Shown here piece after piece: positions 1 to 9,264 of a DNA stretch of 64,000 bases; within the stretch, counting starts at the first letter, position 1, and each line of letters opens with the position of its first letter. The notes beneath the pieces were generated by a model that searched no databases, was not told the DNA's origin, and was given only the letters and a program-made list of their open reading frames with translations. The DNA is from Calothrix membranacea FACHB-236 (GTDB lineage: Bacteria > Cyanobacteriota > Cyanobacteriia > Cyanobacteriales > Nostocaceae), in assembly GCF_014696315.1 (NCBI RefSeq), contig NZ_JACJPX010000029.1:1-64000 (forward strand). Direction: 5' to 3'. A program made the position numbers and the translations under genes.

Positions 1-125
1 ATTTGCTTCGATGTGATCCAGTACGGAACTCATAATTCTGGTGTAAAAAAACATCTATTATATTCTTTTAGCACATAACATTACTATTTCGGAGATGTCT
101 ATTTTATAACAATGCACTCTCTCTG

Positions 126-1898
126 TTGCGAGCGGTGGGAGACAGGGGTGGGGAAGCTACTGCCTTGAATAATATCGCTTACTTAGAACGCAGTCGTGGA
201 AATCTCCAAGCAGCCCGCACTAATGTAGAAGCAGCTATCAAAATTATCGAAGAATTACGCACCAAAATTGACAGCAAAGACCTTCGCAGTTCTTACTTCG
301 CCACCCAGCAAGGTGTTTACAAATTTTACATCGACTTGCTGATGGAACTGCACAAAAAAGAACCATCCCAAGGATACGCTGCATTAGCCCTACACTACAG
401 CGAACGCTCCCGCGCCCGCAGCCTCATAGAATTATTAAACGAAGCCAACGCCAAAATTCTTAAAGGCGCAAACCCAGAACTGTTAGCACAAGAACGGAAT
501 TTACGACAGCAAATTGATGCCAAAGATACACTGCGGCGTAATTTAGAAACTTCAACCAATAAAAACGACTTAGTTACTAAAGCAGCTATTCAACGACTGA
601 GTAAAGAAATCACAAATCTCACCAATCAATACCAAGAAATACAAGCCAAAATCCGTAGTTCTAACCCAGAATATGCGAAGTTAACAAACCCAGATCCAGA
701 TAAAGATATTCTCAAATTACCGCAAATTCAACAACAACTAGATAAAGACACGCTGCTATTGCAATATTCTTTGGGAGAAGAACGCAGTTATTTATGGGCT
801 GTCACTCCCACATCAATGCAAGTTTACACCCTCCCCCCACGCAAAGAAATAGAAGCAGTTGCCACCAAATTCTATCAAAGCTTGCACCAAGGAACAGCCG
901 CCGACATATCCATTCTCAACGCCCAACAACTGAGTAAACTCATCCTCGCACCCGTCGCTGATAAATTACCAGGAAAGCGTTTAGTCATAGTTGCTGATGG
1001 TGTGTTGCAAACCATTCCCTTTGCCGCTTTAGCTGACATCAATACCCAAGCCAAAGGCGACGCAGAAAAACAGGTGCAATACCAACCACTGATGGTAAAC
1101 CATGAAATCGTCAACTTACCCTCAGCTTCTACCATCGCTTTTCAACGCCAAAAACTCGCCAACCGCCAACCCGCACCCAAAGCTTTAGCCATCCTCGCAG
1201 ATCCAGTATATAAAGCTACCGATGAACGAGTTACAGGTAAACCAGAAAACACTCAACTCGGCTCAGAATTAGAAATCGAACGTTCTGCCCTAGAACGTGC
1301 CGCCAGAAGCCTGAAACGCAATGGTTGGGAAAGACTTAAATACACAGAAACAGAAGCCAAAGAAATTTTAAAACTCATATCAGCAGGAAACAGCCTACAA
1401 GCCTTAAGCTTTGATGCTAACTACAATTTGGCAACCAGCAGCGCTTTAAATCAATTCCGCATTCTCCATTTTGCCACCCACGGTTTTGTCAACCAAGAAC
1501 AGCCACAGTTATCCGGAATTGTACTGTCATTATTTGATCAAAAAGGCAAGCCCATCAGCGGCTACTTACGCTTGGCAGATTTATTTAACCAAGACTACCC
1601 AGCCGAGTTAATTGTCTTGAGTGCTTGCGAAACTGGATTGGGTAAAAACATCAACGGTGAGGGATTAGTTGGCTTAACACGCGGCTTAATGTATGCAGGT
1701 GCAGCGCGGGTAGCAGTTTCCCTATGGCAAGTTGGCGATGAAGGTACATCTATATTAATGCAGGAATTTTACAAACAGATGTTGCAGCAAAATAAAACCC
1801 CAGCTTCCGCCATGCGTGCAGCGCAAATGAAGTTATGGCAAGACGGGCGTAGTCCTTATGAATGGGCGGGTTTCACCGTGCAAGGGGAATGGAGGTGA
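126..1898 (+). CDS. TPR-CHAT protein, apparently 5'-truncated
   Basis: CHAT-domain (caspase-like) protein of about 590 residues. The C-terminal half carries the CHAT dyad: His in FATHGF (about residue 452) and Cys in LSACETG (about residue 501). The N-terminus has only the end of one tetratricopeptide unit (RAVGDRGGEATALNNIAYL), a motif that normally recurs many times in cyanobacterial TPR-CHAT proteins. In-frame TPR-like residues (FYNNALSLL) continue upstream to about 93, but an in-frame stop lies at 69-71. The only start near this point is TTG at 126, and I see no Shine-Dalgarno sequence. I infer that the 5' TPR array was lost or displaced, so expression is uncertain. CHAT proteins are peptidases or signalling proteins; the substrate is unknown. 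A secreted trypsin-like protease gene follows 66 bp downstream. Confidence 0.75.
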   Translation: MRAVGDRGGEATALNNIAYLERSRGNLQAARTNVEAAIKIIEELRTKIDSKDLRSSYFATQQGVYKFYIDLLMELHKKEPSQGYAALALHYSERSRARSLIELLNEANAKILKGANPELLAQERNLRQQIDAKDTLRRNLETSTNKNDLVTKAAIQRLSKEITNLTNQYQEIQAKIRSSNPEYAKLTNPDPDKDILKLPQIQQQLDKDTLLLQYSLGEERSYLWAVTPTSMQVYTLPPRKEIEAVATKFYQSLHQGTAADISILNAQQLSKLILAPVADKLPGKRLVIVADGVLQTIPFAALADINTQAKGDAEKQVQYQPLMVNHEIVNLPSASTIAFQRQKLANRQPAPKALAILADPVYKATDERVTGKPENTQLGSELEIERSALERAARSLKRNGWERLKYTETEAKEILKLISAGNSLQALSFDANYNLATSSALNQFRILHFATHGFVNQEQPQLSGIVLSLFDQKGKPISGYLRLADLFNQDYPAELIVLSACETGLGKNINGEGLVGLTRGLMYAGAARVAVSLWQVGDEGTSILMQEFYKQMLQQNKTPASAMRAAQMKLWQDGRSPYEWAGFTVQGEWR

Positions 1899-1964
1899 GG
1901 GGATTGGGGACTGGGGATTGGTTTTTGACAAGGTTGACATCAATAGCAAACTACACCAACAACT

Positions 1965-2939
1965 ATGAAAAGCACAATCATTAGCAAAAAAGCGATCGCA
2001 TTATTTGTTGCAGCTTGTCTCGGCGGAATTACCTTAAATACTTGGTGGAATGCCAACGCGCAAACTGCTACATCAACAGAAAAAGCACCAAAATATACAT
2101 CATTGCAAGATGCTAAAAATTTTCAAATCAAAGGCAAAGGTAACGCTTTTCAACCTAGCAACTTACAACAAACCGATAAACCCGATCAAGCTGATGATAA
2201 ACAATTTCGCCGTCGAGCAGTAATTGGTTGGGATGACAGAATTCCCCTATTAAGTCGGAAATATCCTTGGTCTGCTATTGGTAGAGTCCAAGGATTGACT
2301 ACAGAGGGTAAAGGTTATCATTGCACAGGGACATTAATTAGTGAAGATGTAGTATTAACTAATGCCCACTGCGTCATCGATCCAGAAACTCGCCAATTAA
2401 GTGCAAAAGTTGCATTTTTACCCAATGTGATTAATGGCAAATTAGGTGATGAAGAAGATATTGCCTTAGTAGAAAATGTGGTTTACGGCACTGATTTCTC
2501 AGGAACTCAATTAGAAAATCAAATCAACGATTGGGCGCTGTTAAAACTGAATAAACCTATCGGATTAAAATACGGTTATTTAGGTTGGAAATCCTTACCT
2601 ACAGCAACTCTCACGAAAAACAGCAAAAAATATATTTTCGTTGGTTACTCTGGCGATTTTCCCAACAATAATAAAGCACAATATCAATTTTTCACCGCAG
2701 GTAGAGGCTGGACAGCCAGCGTAGAAAAAGGTTGCAGCATTGTCAGTGAAGAAAACAATTTTTTATTACATGATTGTGATACTAGTGGTGGTTCTTCCGG
2801 TGGGCCGATTATCGGTGTAATTAATAATCGTCCTTACATTGTTGCTCTGAATAATGCAGAACTCAAATCTCGTGATGGACGGGGAATAATAAACCTGGGG
2901 GTGAAGATTGATTTCTTAAATAGATTCGAGGGGAATTGA
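1965..2939 (+). CDS. Secreted trypsin-like (S1/V8-type) serine protease
   Basis: Protein of 324 residues with an N-terminal hydrophobic segment (about 10-30, ending near NANAQ) that looks like a signal peptide. The chymotrypsin-fold triad is visible: His135 in LTNAHC, Asp189 in NDWALL and Ser278 in GGSSGGP. It probably cleaves proteins in the periplasm or outside the cell. It sits 66 bp after the CHAT gene on the same strand. CHAT/caspase-like and trypsin-like peptidases co-occur in some bacterial immune and signalling loci, but the export signal here argues against a cytoplasmic partnership. The gene ends just before a dense block of repeats. Confidence 0.85.
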   Translation: MKSTIISKKAIALFVAACLGGITLNTWWNANAQTATSTEKAPKYTSLQDAKNFQIKGKGNAFQPSNLQQTDKPDQADDKQFRRRAVIGWDDRIPLLSRKYPWSAIGRVQGLTTEGKGYHCTGTLISEDVVLTNAHCVIDPETRQLSAKVAFLPNVINGKLGDEEDIALVENVVYGTDFSGTQLENQINDWALLKLNKPIGLKYGYLGWKSLPTATLTKNSKKYIFVGYSGDFPNNNKAQYQFFTAGRGWTASVEKGCSIVSEENNFLLHDCDTSGGSSGGPIIGVINNRPYIVALNNAELKSRDGRGIINLGVKIDFLNRFEGN

Positions 2940-2960
2940 TAATTTGTAATTCGCGATAAA

Positions 2961-3204
2961 TCAAGCGACACATCAATATATTCTAGAGGTCACGGCGAGT
3001 GTTGTACAAAAACCCTCGCCCTCATCCCCTAACCCCTTCTCCCGCAGGAGAAGGGGAATTAAATCTCTTGCTCCCCTCTCCTGGTGGGAGAGGGGCTGGG
3101 GGTGAGGGCGAAACCTTGCAACTAAGCGGGTTTCACGTTAAGTTGAAACGTATGCGGCGTGCCGTGCCCCTACAATCCGTCGCATTCTTTTTTCAAATTG
3201 GTAT
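2961..3204 (+). repeat. Interspersed repeat family, copy A, split by a nested insertion
   Basis: The left half (2961-2999) and right half (3161-3204) match the two halves of the repeat seen intact at 29301-29393, 63481-63573 and inverted at 21319-21408. Their inner ends CACGGC and GCCGTG would pair as the central hairpin. Between them lie about 160 bp of another foldback sequence (3012-3111, GC-rich arms GCCCTCATCCCC / GGGGGTGAGGGC). This indicates a repeat that inserted into the loop of an older repeat. Confidence 0.7.
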
Positions 3205-3217
3205 AACCCTGAAAATG

Positions 3218-3314
3218 TAAGGTGCGTTATAGCAACACTTAACGCACCGAGAAAGATGGTGCGTTACGGCTAATTCTCACTCTCTTAAGTTCCGAAACGC
3301 CCAGCCGTAAAACA
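3218..3314. repeat. GGTGCGTTA-type palindromic repeats
   Basis: Sequence rich in GGTGCGTTA / TAACGCACC arms, with hairpins at 3218-3250 and from about 3257 on. The same arm motif recurs near 53386-53415, so this is a dispersed palindromic family. No coding potential is supported here. Confidence 0.5.
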
Positions 3315-3390
3315 CCTTGCTTAAACCCTGGGGAGGATTTGCGACAACGCATAATTGAATTTTTTTACTGGAATGCGATCGCACCTCTAA

Positions 3391-3600
3391 CAATGTTAAT
3401 GTATCGTCCTACAATGTTAATGTATCGCCCTACATTGTTAATGTATCGTCCTACATTGTTAATGTATCGTCCTACATTGTTAATGCATTGCCCTACATTG
3501 TTAATGTATCGTCCTACATTGTTAATGTATCGTCCTACATTGTTAATGTATTACCCTACAATGTTAATGTATCGCCTTACATTGTTAATGTATCGGCTTG
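3391..3600. repeat. Tandem array of ten 21-bp palindromic units
   Basis: Ten head-to-tail units of exactly 21 bp. Consensus CATTGTTAATGTATCGTCCTA, with scattered substitutions. Across each junction the sequence TACATTGTTAATGTA is an inverted repeat (TACATT / AATGTA), so the array is ten small dyads on two helical turns. It can be read as a (MLMYRPT)n peptide, but I regard that as an artefact of the 21-bp period. Confidence 0.9.
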
Positions 3601-3632
3601 CAACTCAGTAAACCTTAAATTGTATCCAGTAG

Positions 3633-3659
3633 GATGCGTTAGCGATAGCGTAACGCATC
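3633..3659. repeat. Palindromic hairpin repeat
   Basis: Near-perfect inverted repeat with arms GATGCGTTAGCG and CGTAACGCATC around a short loop. It lies between the 21-bp array and the 3' end of the invertase gene. It could terminate invertase transcription but lacks a clear T-run. Confidence 0.5.
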
Positions 3660-3714
3660 GACAAATCTGGTGCGTTACTTATTTTACCCTTATCCCCAAT
3701 CCCTCATCACCTTC

Positions 3715-5079
3715 TCAATAACAAATTAAGTCTAAATGTGCGGGATTATTTACTAACTCTTTTGCCATCAATAATCCAGATATAGTCCAAGTTTGATATT
3801 TCCGAGCTTCTTTGCCAATTAATCGACCATTCTTGCCATCATAGTATTCTGGCCATTGATCTTGACTAAGACGGCTTTGCGCTATATCAATAGCTTTATC
3901 AGCAAGCTCTACTCTACCTGTTTTAAGAGCAGCCGCTACTAAAAGCCAAAGTAAAACAGGCCAATTACCCCCATTATGGTAAGACCAAGCTCTATTCTTT
4001 GGGTCTGAGCCTGTGACAATTTTCCACTCTAAACCTTCTATAGCAGGAAAACAAATTTTCATTGGCATAGATCCAATCAAATCATGCCAACGTTCTTCGA
4101 TTAGATTCATAATCATTAAAGATTCTTGCTCACTCGCTAAGGAAACGAGAATTGCCATTAAGTTACCCAAAGCAAAGAAGCGAAAATCTAACTGTGAAGG
4201 GCCGAGATTTCCTGCTAAATACCCTCCGGTTTCTGGTAGCCATTCGGTTAACCAAGTAGGGATAGATTCAGGGTAAATATTAAATTTATTCGCAACTTCC
4301 TTCCCAAATTGTTCACCTTTGTAACGGTAAATCTCGTTCAAGCGATTAATATCTATCCAATAATATTCTTTGACATGGTATTCCAGTGCTGCCAAGCGTC
4401 GGTTCACTATTTGCAGATATTTAACGCTACTATCATCTGGTAAAATTAACTCACTAGCTGCTAGTAAAGCTGCATAAAATAGCACTTGAATTTCTAAGGG
4501 ATTGCCATATACTCCCATACGACGGTCAATCATAAAAGCACCGTCTGGAACTAACATTGTGGGGTACATAGCAAAGCGATGCACTAAACAAAAATCAAAA
4601 ATTAATTTGATTCCTTGCTGGAAATCTTGCCGATGAGCTAAAGAAATATCTTTTGTAGCTTTGACATAAGCTCTTAATAAGATAATCCACCACAAACAAG
4701 AATCAACTGGAGGGACTCTACCAATAGCGTGTTCCCCAAAATCAGCAGTTAAAACTTGTTGACCATCTCTAATATCTACTTTAAAACTAGCCGGCATCAA
4801 TCCTGGGCCTGGCTTAAAAAAGTCCATTTGATTTTCGTGACTCTGCAAAGCAAGAGTTTCTACTAAAAAGTTACGAACAATCTCTACTTTTCCTTGAGTT
4901 AGAAAAAGCAAACCAGAAATGACAAAGTCACGAATAAAGCACTGATCGTAGTTAAGGGCTTCTGTTTGAGAGTCACAAGCTGCTAATGTCCCAATGGGGC
5001 GTTCCCTATAGAAAATAACGGAGTTTTCCAGTCTCCTCCAAGCTTCGGTGACGGAATTAGTGTTTAAACTTATAGGCAT
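3715..5079 (-). CDS. invB: Alkaline/neutral invertase (GH100)
   Basis: Protein of about 454 residues matching the cyanobacterial/plant neutral invertase family, which hydrolyses sucrose to glucose and fructose in the cytoplasm. Diagnostic stretches are YDQCFIRDF, the [11 protein letters not shown] region, [28 protein letters not shown], and [20 protein letters not shown] near the C-terminus. The reading frame extends upstream to a GTG at 5130 inside a HIP1 site. I prefer the ATG at 5079 because an AGGA lies about 9 bases before it. In diazotrophic filaments such enzymes feed heterocysts with hexose; that role is inferred. The symbol rests on family resemblance and length only. Confidence 0.85.
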   Translation of the reverse strand: MPISLNTNSVTEAWRRLENSVIFYRERPIGTLAACDSQTEALNYDQCFIRDFVISGLLFLTQGKVEIVRNFLVETLALQSHENQMDFFKPGPGLMPASFKVDIRDGQQVLTADFGEHAIGRVPPVDSCLWWIILLRAYVKATKDISLAHRQDFQQGIKLIFDFCLVHRFAMYPTMLVPDGAFMIDRRMGVYGNPLEIQVLFYAALLAASELILPDDSSVKYLQIVNRRLAALEYHVKEYYWIDINRLNEIYRYKGEQFGKEVANKFNIYPESIPTWLTEWLPETGGYLAGNLGPSQLDFRFFALGNLMAILVSLASEQESLMIMNLIEERWHDLIGSMPMKICFPAIEGLEWKIVTGSDPKNRAWSYHNGGNWPVLLWLLVAAALKTGRVELADKAIDIAQSRLSQDQWPEYYDGKNGRLIGKEARKYQTWTISGLLMAKELVNNPAHLDLICY

Positions 5080-5308
5080 CAGCAAATTATCCTGTAGTAC
5101 TTTACACTCAATAACTAGCAGCGATCGCACTTGGGCTGAAGATAAAATAATCGCTGCGGTATTGGTTACTGGAAATAGATAAGTGATAAATAGTCTCTAT
5201 AAATAGAGTGACTCAATAAATACTCTCTGCCCTCTTACCTGCGAATTAGTTACCAGAATGACATTCGGCGGTTTTACACATAAATAATTGTTTCGTGCAA
5301 CAGTCTTG

Positions 5309-5400
5309 GGTAGGTAATGGGGAATGGGGAATGGGGAATGGGGAATGGGTAATGGGTAATGAGTAATGAGTAATGACCAATGACCAATGACAAATGACAA
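5309..5400. repeat. STRR heptamer array
   Basis: Successive short tandem runs GGGGAAT, GGGTAAT, GAGTAAT, GACCAAT and GACAAAT, typical of heterocystous cyanobacteria. It occupies most of the gap between invB and the ATP adenylyltransferase gene, so the promoter of the latter must lie in or before it. Confidence 0.8.
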
Positions 5401-5425
5401 TTTCACCAAGCCGGAAGGAAAGCAA

Positions 5426-6331
5426 ATGACAGAGGGAAAAATATTGTTGCAACCTGGCACTTTATGGCAAAGTGTCATAGAACGCACTGAATCCGCTTTA
5501 AAATGTGGGGCGTTGCTGTCGATACCAACAGAATTTGAATACGTTGAGCAGGATGGTGTACGTTTCTTGGTGAGGATTTTGGCAAATCTTGTGCGTAAGG
5601 ATGCAGCCAAGAAAAAACAGGTTCAACAAACCGCCGTATCTGGTAAGGATTTTAATCCATTTCTGCCATACGAAGAAGATTTATTTGTTGCAGATATTTC
5701 TGAGACTCATGTTTGTCTCTTAAATAAATTCAACGTTGTTGACCATCATATATTGATTATTACTCGCGCCTTTGAAGAACAAGAAAGCCTACTTACCTTA
5801 GAAGATTTTGCGGCAATGTGGGCTTGTTTAGCAGAATATGATGGTTTAGCATTTTATAACGGTGGTCAAGTTGCAGGGGCCAGCCAGCGACACAAGCATC
5901 TGCAAATAGTACCTTTACCCCTGACAACTTCAGGAGATGCAACACCCATTCAGCCATTGTTAGCAAAAGCAGAATTTCAGGATGCAATTGCAACTATACC
6001 TGATTTACCTTTTAAACACGCTTTTGCATCTTTAAATTCCCAGTGGGCAGAGTCGCCATTACAAGCCGCAAAAACTACAATGGAACTATATAATGCTTTA
6101 CTCAATGCTGTAGGGATAACAGCGGTTCACGATAATAGACAATCTGGTGCGTATAACCTTTTAGCTACACGAGAATGGATGTTAATCGTACCGCGATCGC
6201 AAGAAGAATACGAGTTAATTTCCGTTAACTCATTAGGATTTGCAGGTGCGCTATTAGTGCGAAATCAGCAACAAATGCAACTCCTCAAAGACCAAGGGCC
6301 AATGAATATCCTTAAGAATGTGGGTTGGTAA
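5426..6331 (+). CDS. ATP adenylyltransferase (Ap4A phosphorylase family)
   Basis: HIT-superfamily enzyme of about 301 residues that cleaves diadenosine tetraphosphate with phosphate to ATP and ADP. The signature is SQRHKHLQIVP, an H-x-H-x-Q active-site motif, preceded by HHILIITRAFEEQ. C-terminal residues NLLATREWMLIVPRSQEEY are typical of the APA2 family. The reading frame opens at 5387, but the ATG at 5426 has a good GGAAGGAAAG ribosome site and starts at the conserved EGKILLQPGTLW. It is a cytoplasmic housekeeping or stress nucleotide enzyme. No operon partner is visible. Confidence 0.9.
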   Translation: MTEGKILLQPGTLWQSVIERTESALKCGALLSIPTEFEYVEQDGVRFLVRILANLVRKDAAKKKQVQQTAVSGKDFNPFLPYEEDLFVADISETHVCLLNKFNVVDHHILIITRAFEEQESLLTLEDFAAMWACLAEYDGLAFYNGGQVAGASQRHKHLQIVPLPLTTSGDATPIQPLLAKAEFQDAIATIPDLPFKHAFASLNSQWAESPLQAAKTTMELYNALLNAVGITAVHDNRQSGAYNLLATREWMLIVPRSQEEYELISVNSLGFAGALLVRNQQQMQLLKDQGPMNILKNVGW

Positions 6332-6422
6332 TTGGGCATGGGGCATTGGGCATTGGGTAATTTATTCTCCCCCTGCTCCCTGCTCCCTGCCCCCCTGCCT
6401 CTTCATCCCCAATCCCCAACAA
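6332..6422. repeat. STRR / low-complexity repeats
   Basis: Runs of GGGGCAT/GGGCATT followed by CTGCTCCC units between two co-directional genes. The same words recur at 17585-17703. Confidence 0.7.
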
Positions 6423-6535
6423 GTGCCGTCCCAAAATTTATGTGTTATCTTTTGCAGCATCACTAATACCGATGTTTCAAAGGCGCTTTAATTCATAACT
6501 CATAATTCATAATTCATAATTTCAGGAGAATCATT

Positions 6536-7897
6536 ATGCATCACTTTGACCTGAAATGGATACGCGGCCAATTTCCCGCACTCACACAAACAATTAATGG
6601 TAAGCCTGTAATTTTTTGTGATGGCCCTGGTGGAACTCAAGTACCGGGTGCAGTGCTTGATGCTATTAGTGATTATTTAGTAAGGTCAAATGCTAATGCT
6701 CATGGGGCTTTTGCGACTAGCGCGCGCACAGATGCACTGTTGACGGCGGCGCGTGCTGCTTGTGCTGATTTCCTGGGATGTCATAGTGATGAGGTAGTAT
6801 TCGGCGCTAATATGACAACCCTTACCTTTAGCGTCAGTCGCGCTATTGGTCGAGAATTGCAACCAGGCGACGAAATTATTGTGACGCAGCTTGACCATTA
6901 CGCCAATGTTTCCCCTTGGTATGCGTTAGAGGAAAAAGGCGTGGTTGTCCGCGAGGTGGGTTTCAATGTGGAAGACTGCACCCTAGATATGGGTGAATTA
7001 GAAAGGCTAATTAATGAACGCACAAAGTTAGTCGCAATTGGCTTTGCATCTAATGGAGTGGGGACAATCAACGATGTCGCTAAAGCTGTCAGCCTGGCTC
7101 ATGCTGTGGGTGCATTGGTATTTGTTGATGCTGTTCACTATGCGCCCCATGCGCCTCTCAATGTTCATGCACTGGATTGTGACTTTCTCGCCTGTTCTGC
7201 TTACAAGTTCTTTGGCCCTCACATAGGGGTTTTGTATGGTAAGCGCGAGCATCTGGCTCGATTAACGCCATATAAAGTCAAACCCGCCCCTGATGATGTC
7301 CCCTCGCGCTGGGAAACTGGAACTTTAAATTATGAAGGCTTGGCTGGGTTAGTAGCTGCAATAAATTACATGACAAAATTAGGTTGTCATGTATCTCCTG
7401 CCGTTGATAACGAGTTGATTTCTGCTTTAATTGAAGCAGATAAGGAAGGCCTAGAAACCTTCCACTGTCCCAGTTTCCTCACTTCTCCAGATTCAGCGAC
7501 ACCTGCAATTACATCTGCTTATCACAGCAGAAGGGCGGCGTTGGTAGCAGCGATGTCCAGCATTCAACAATACGAAAGAGAATTGAGTCACAAACTTATT
7601 CCTGGACTGTTAGCAATTCCTGGCTTAAAGTTATATGGCATTACCGATCCACAGCGCTTTAATTGGCGAACCCCAACAGTAGGATTTAGATTAGCCGGAC
7701 AAACCCCCGAAAGTGTTGCCAAAGCATTAGGCGATCGCGGAATATTTTCTTGGCATGGTCATTTTTATGCGATCGCGCTCATCGAAAAACTAGGCATAGA
7801 ACCTACCACTGGCTTAGTGCGAATTGGACTTACACACTACAACACAGCCGAGGAAATTGAGCAACTATTGCAAGTCTTACAAGAAATTGCAGCCTAA
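6536..7897 (+). CDS. Cysteine desulfurase-like PLP aminotransferase (VC1184 subfamily)
   Basis: Class V aminotransferase-fold enzyme of 453 residues. The N-terminal PVIFCDGPGGTQVP and the lysine in SAYKFFGPHIGVLYG (PLP Schiff base) identify the NifS/SufS-like family. The overall pattern fits the 'cysteine desulfurase-like protein' subfamily rather than SufS or IscS. The true substrate is therefore unknown. The ATG at 6536 is preceded by AGGAGA at ideal spacing. The gene stands alone between repeats, and a hairpin at 7909-7932 follows 12 bp after its stop and can act as terminator. Confidence 0.88.
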   Translation: MHHFDLKWIRGQFPALTQTINGKPVIFCDGPGGTQVPGAVLDAISDYLVRSNANAHGAFATSARTDALLTAARAACADFLGCHSDEVVFGANMTTLTFSVSRAIGRELQPGDEIIVTQLDHYANVSPWYALEEKGVVVREVGFNVEDCTLDMGELERLINERTKLVAIGFASNGVGTINDVAKAVSLAHAVGALVFVDAVHYAPHAPLNVHALDCDFLACSAYKFFGPHIGVLYGKREHLARLTPYKVKPAPDDVPSRWETGTLNYEGLAGLVAAINYMTKLGCHVSPAVDNELISALIEADKEGLETFHCPSFLTSPDSATPAITSAYHSRRAALVAAMSSIQQYERELSHKLIPGLLAIPGLKLYGITDPQRFNWRTPTVGFRLAGQTPESVAKALGDRGIFSWHGHFYAIALIEKLGIEPTTGLVRIGLTHYNTAEEIEQLLQVLQEIAA

Positions 7898-7908
7898 TCA
7901 ACACTTGT

Positions 7909-7932
7909 AGAGACGCGATTCATCGCGTCTCT
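7909..7932. terminator. Palindromic repeat acting at convergent gene ends
   Basis: Inverted repeat AGAGACGCGAT / ATCGCGTCTCT with a two-base loop. It follows the class V aminotransferase gene, and its loop contains the TGA stop of the minus-strand response regulator. A second copy of the core (AGACGCGAT...ATCGCGTCT) is at 10155-10174, so this is a mobile palindrome rather than a dedicated terminator. Confidence 0.6.
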
Positions 7933-8621
7933 TTCCCCATTACCCCCTCAACAGATTTGTGATTTACAGTATTTGCATAAATCGCCAGTTGTGACCGATT
8001 CTTAAGATTGAGACGGCTAAGAATACTCGTCACATGAGTTTTAACCGTGCCTTCAGTAATATATAGCTTCTGAGCAATTTCGCGATTTGTTGCGCCTACG
8101 CCAATTAAATTTAAAACTTCTTGTTCTCTTGCAGTGAGTTCTGATAACTTTGCTGGGGAAGAGTTTTCGCTACTTCCAGCCGCAGATGTTTCCTTCGCTA
8201 AAAGTTTATCAAATAACCCCGGGCCAAATTGAGTATAGCCATAATGCCCAAAGCGAATTGCATTTGCCAGCTCACTTGAAGGCATATCTTTGAGTAAATA
8301 TCCTTTTGCACCTGCCCGCATAGCCCCTGCAAGAGAGGTATCATCATCAAATGTGCTTAATACCAAAACTTTGATATGGGGAAAATTCTCCACAATTTGT
8401 TTTGTTGCAGTTCGTCCGTCCATTTCTGGCATCCGTAGATCCATTAACACCACATCCGGCTGGAGTTCTGCAACCATTTCCAGGGCGACTTTGCCATTCT
8501 CAGCATCCCCGACTACTTGTAAATCACGTTCCTGTTCTAGCATTGCTTTTAATCCCTGACGAATCAGGCTTTGGTCATCAACAATTAACAGGCGAATTTT
8601 AGCAGATTCATCAATTTTCAT
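7920..8621 (-). CDS. NarL/FixJ-family response regulator
   Basis: An N-terminal receiver domain (LLIVDDQSLIRQGLKAML; phospho-acceptor Asp in VVLMDLRMPEMDG; Lys in GAKGYLLKD) is followed by a LuxR-type helix-turn-helix (LTAREQEVLNLIGVGATNREIAQKLYITEGTVKTHV). It is a DNA-binding two-component regulator. No histidine kinase is adjacent, so it is an orphan here. The start is set at ATG 8621 (MKIDESAKIRLL); the frame extends to 8663 but without receiver homology. The last residues (GVMGKETR) are encoded by the palindromic repeat at 7909-7932, which supplies the stop codon. Confidence 0.9.
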   Translation of the reverse strand: MKIDESAKIRLLIVDDQSLIRQGLKAMLEQERDLQVVGDAENGKVALEMVAELQPDVVLMDLRMPEMDGRTATKQIVENFPHIKVLVLSTFDDDTSLAGAMRAGAKGYLLKDMPSSELANAIRFGHYGYTQFGPGLFDKLLAKETSAAGSSENSSPAKLSELTAREQEVLNLIGVGATNREIAQKLYITEGTVKTHVTSILSRLNLKNRSQLAIYANTVNHKSVEGVMGKETR

Positions 8622-9264
8622 AAGTTCTATCTCTTGGAAATATTCATAAATAAAGCTATACATAATCAGGATTCGGAAATAAATATCGGTCGTATTCTTT
8701 TTTTAAATTGTTATTGAGTTTGGTAAAAAGGGTAAAGGGTAAGGGTGAAAGGTTATTTCTGCATCCTTTCTCCCTTAACCGCAAACAATCGGGATTGAAG
8801 TAGTCAACTTCTTTCTAGATGTAATTTATCGGAACTAACAGGTGAGTTCCATCGAATAAATGTCACGACTTGAGGATGATATTTGTCATCTCGTTATATG
8901 ACATTTGTCATTTTGGGGACTGGGGATTAGGGATTAGGGATTGGGGACTGGGTATGAAGAACCAAAACTAGTACAGCACGGCGTAAATAAACAGACCATA
9001 CCCTACGGGAAGCCCTTCGGGTTCGCAGTCGCTCATGGGGGAAACCCCCAAGACCGCGCTGGCTCACCGCTTTGCGTCTACAAAATCAACAAAACCCTGA
9101 TTCTGTCTTAATTTTGAATTTTGAATTCCGCCTTGCGGTACTAGTTACTCAACAAAAAAACAGAACAATAATTTTGGAGGGGGTTTGGGGGACGCAACCG
9201 TCACCCAATCGGGGGTTTGGGGGAGAATCCCCCAATTCTTCTGGCTTCTTTAGACAAAATAAGA
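8622..9264. other. Repeat-rich intergenic region
   Basis: Gap of about 640 bp between two minus-strand regulator genes. It holds STRR-like GGGGATTAGG runs (about 8917-8952), a REP-like block (about 9001-9075, ending GCGTCTAC, with relatives near 61955) and GGGGGTTTGGGGGA repeats (9176-9230). An 82-residue reading frame across 9072-9320 consists of these repeats and is not credible. TGACA/TGTCA dyads around 8888-8912 might belong to the promoter of the response regulator. Confidence 0.5.

Noticed and set aside
3391-3600. CRISPR array
   Set aside because: Units are contiguous with no spacers, and no cas gene is in the window.
3339-3611. 90-residue ORF made of MLMYRPT repeats
   Set aside because: It follows directly from the 21-bp tandem period; another frame in the same array is also open, and there is no ribosome site.
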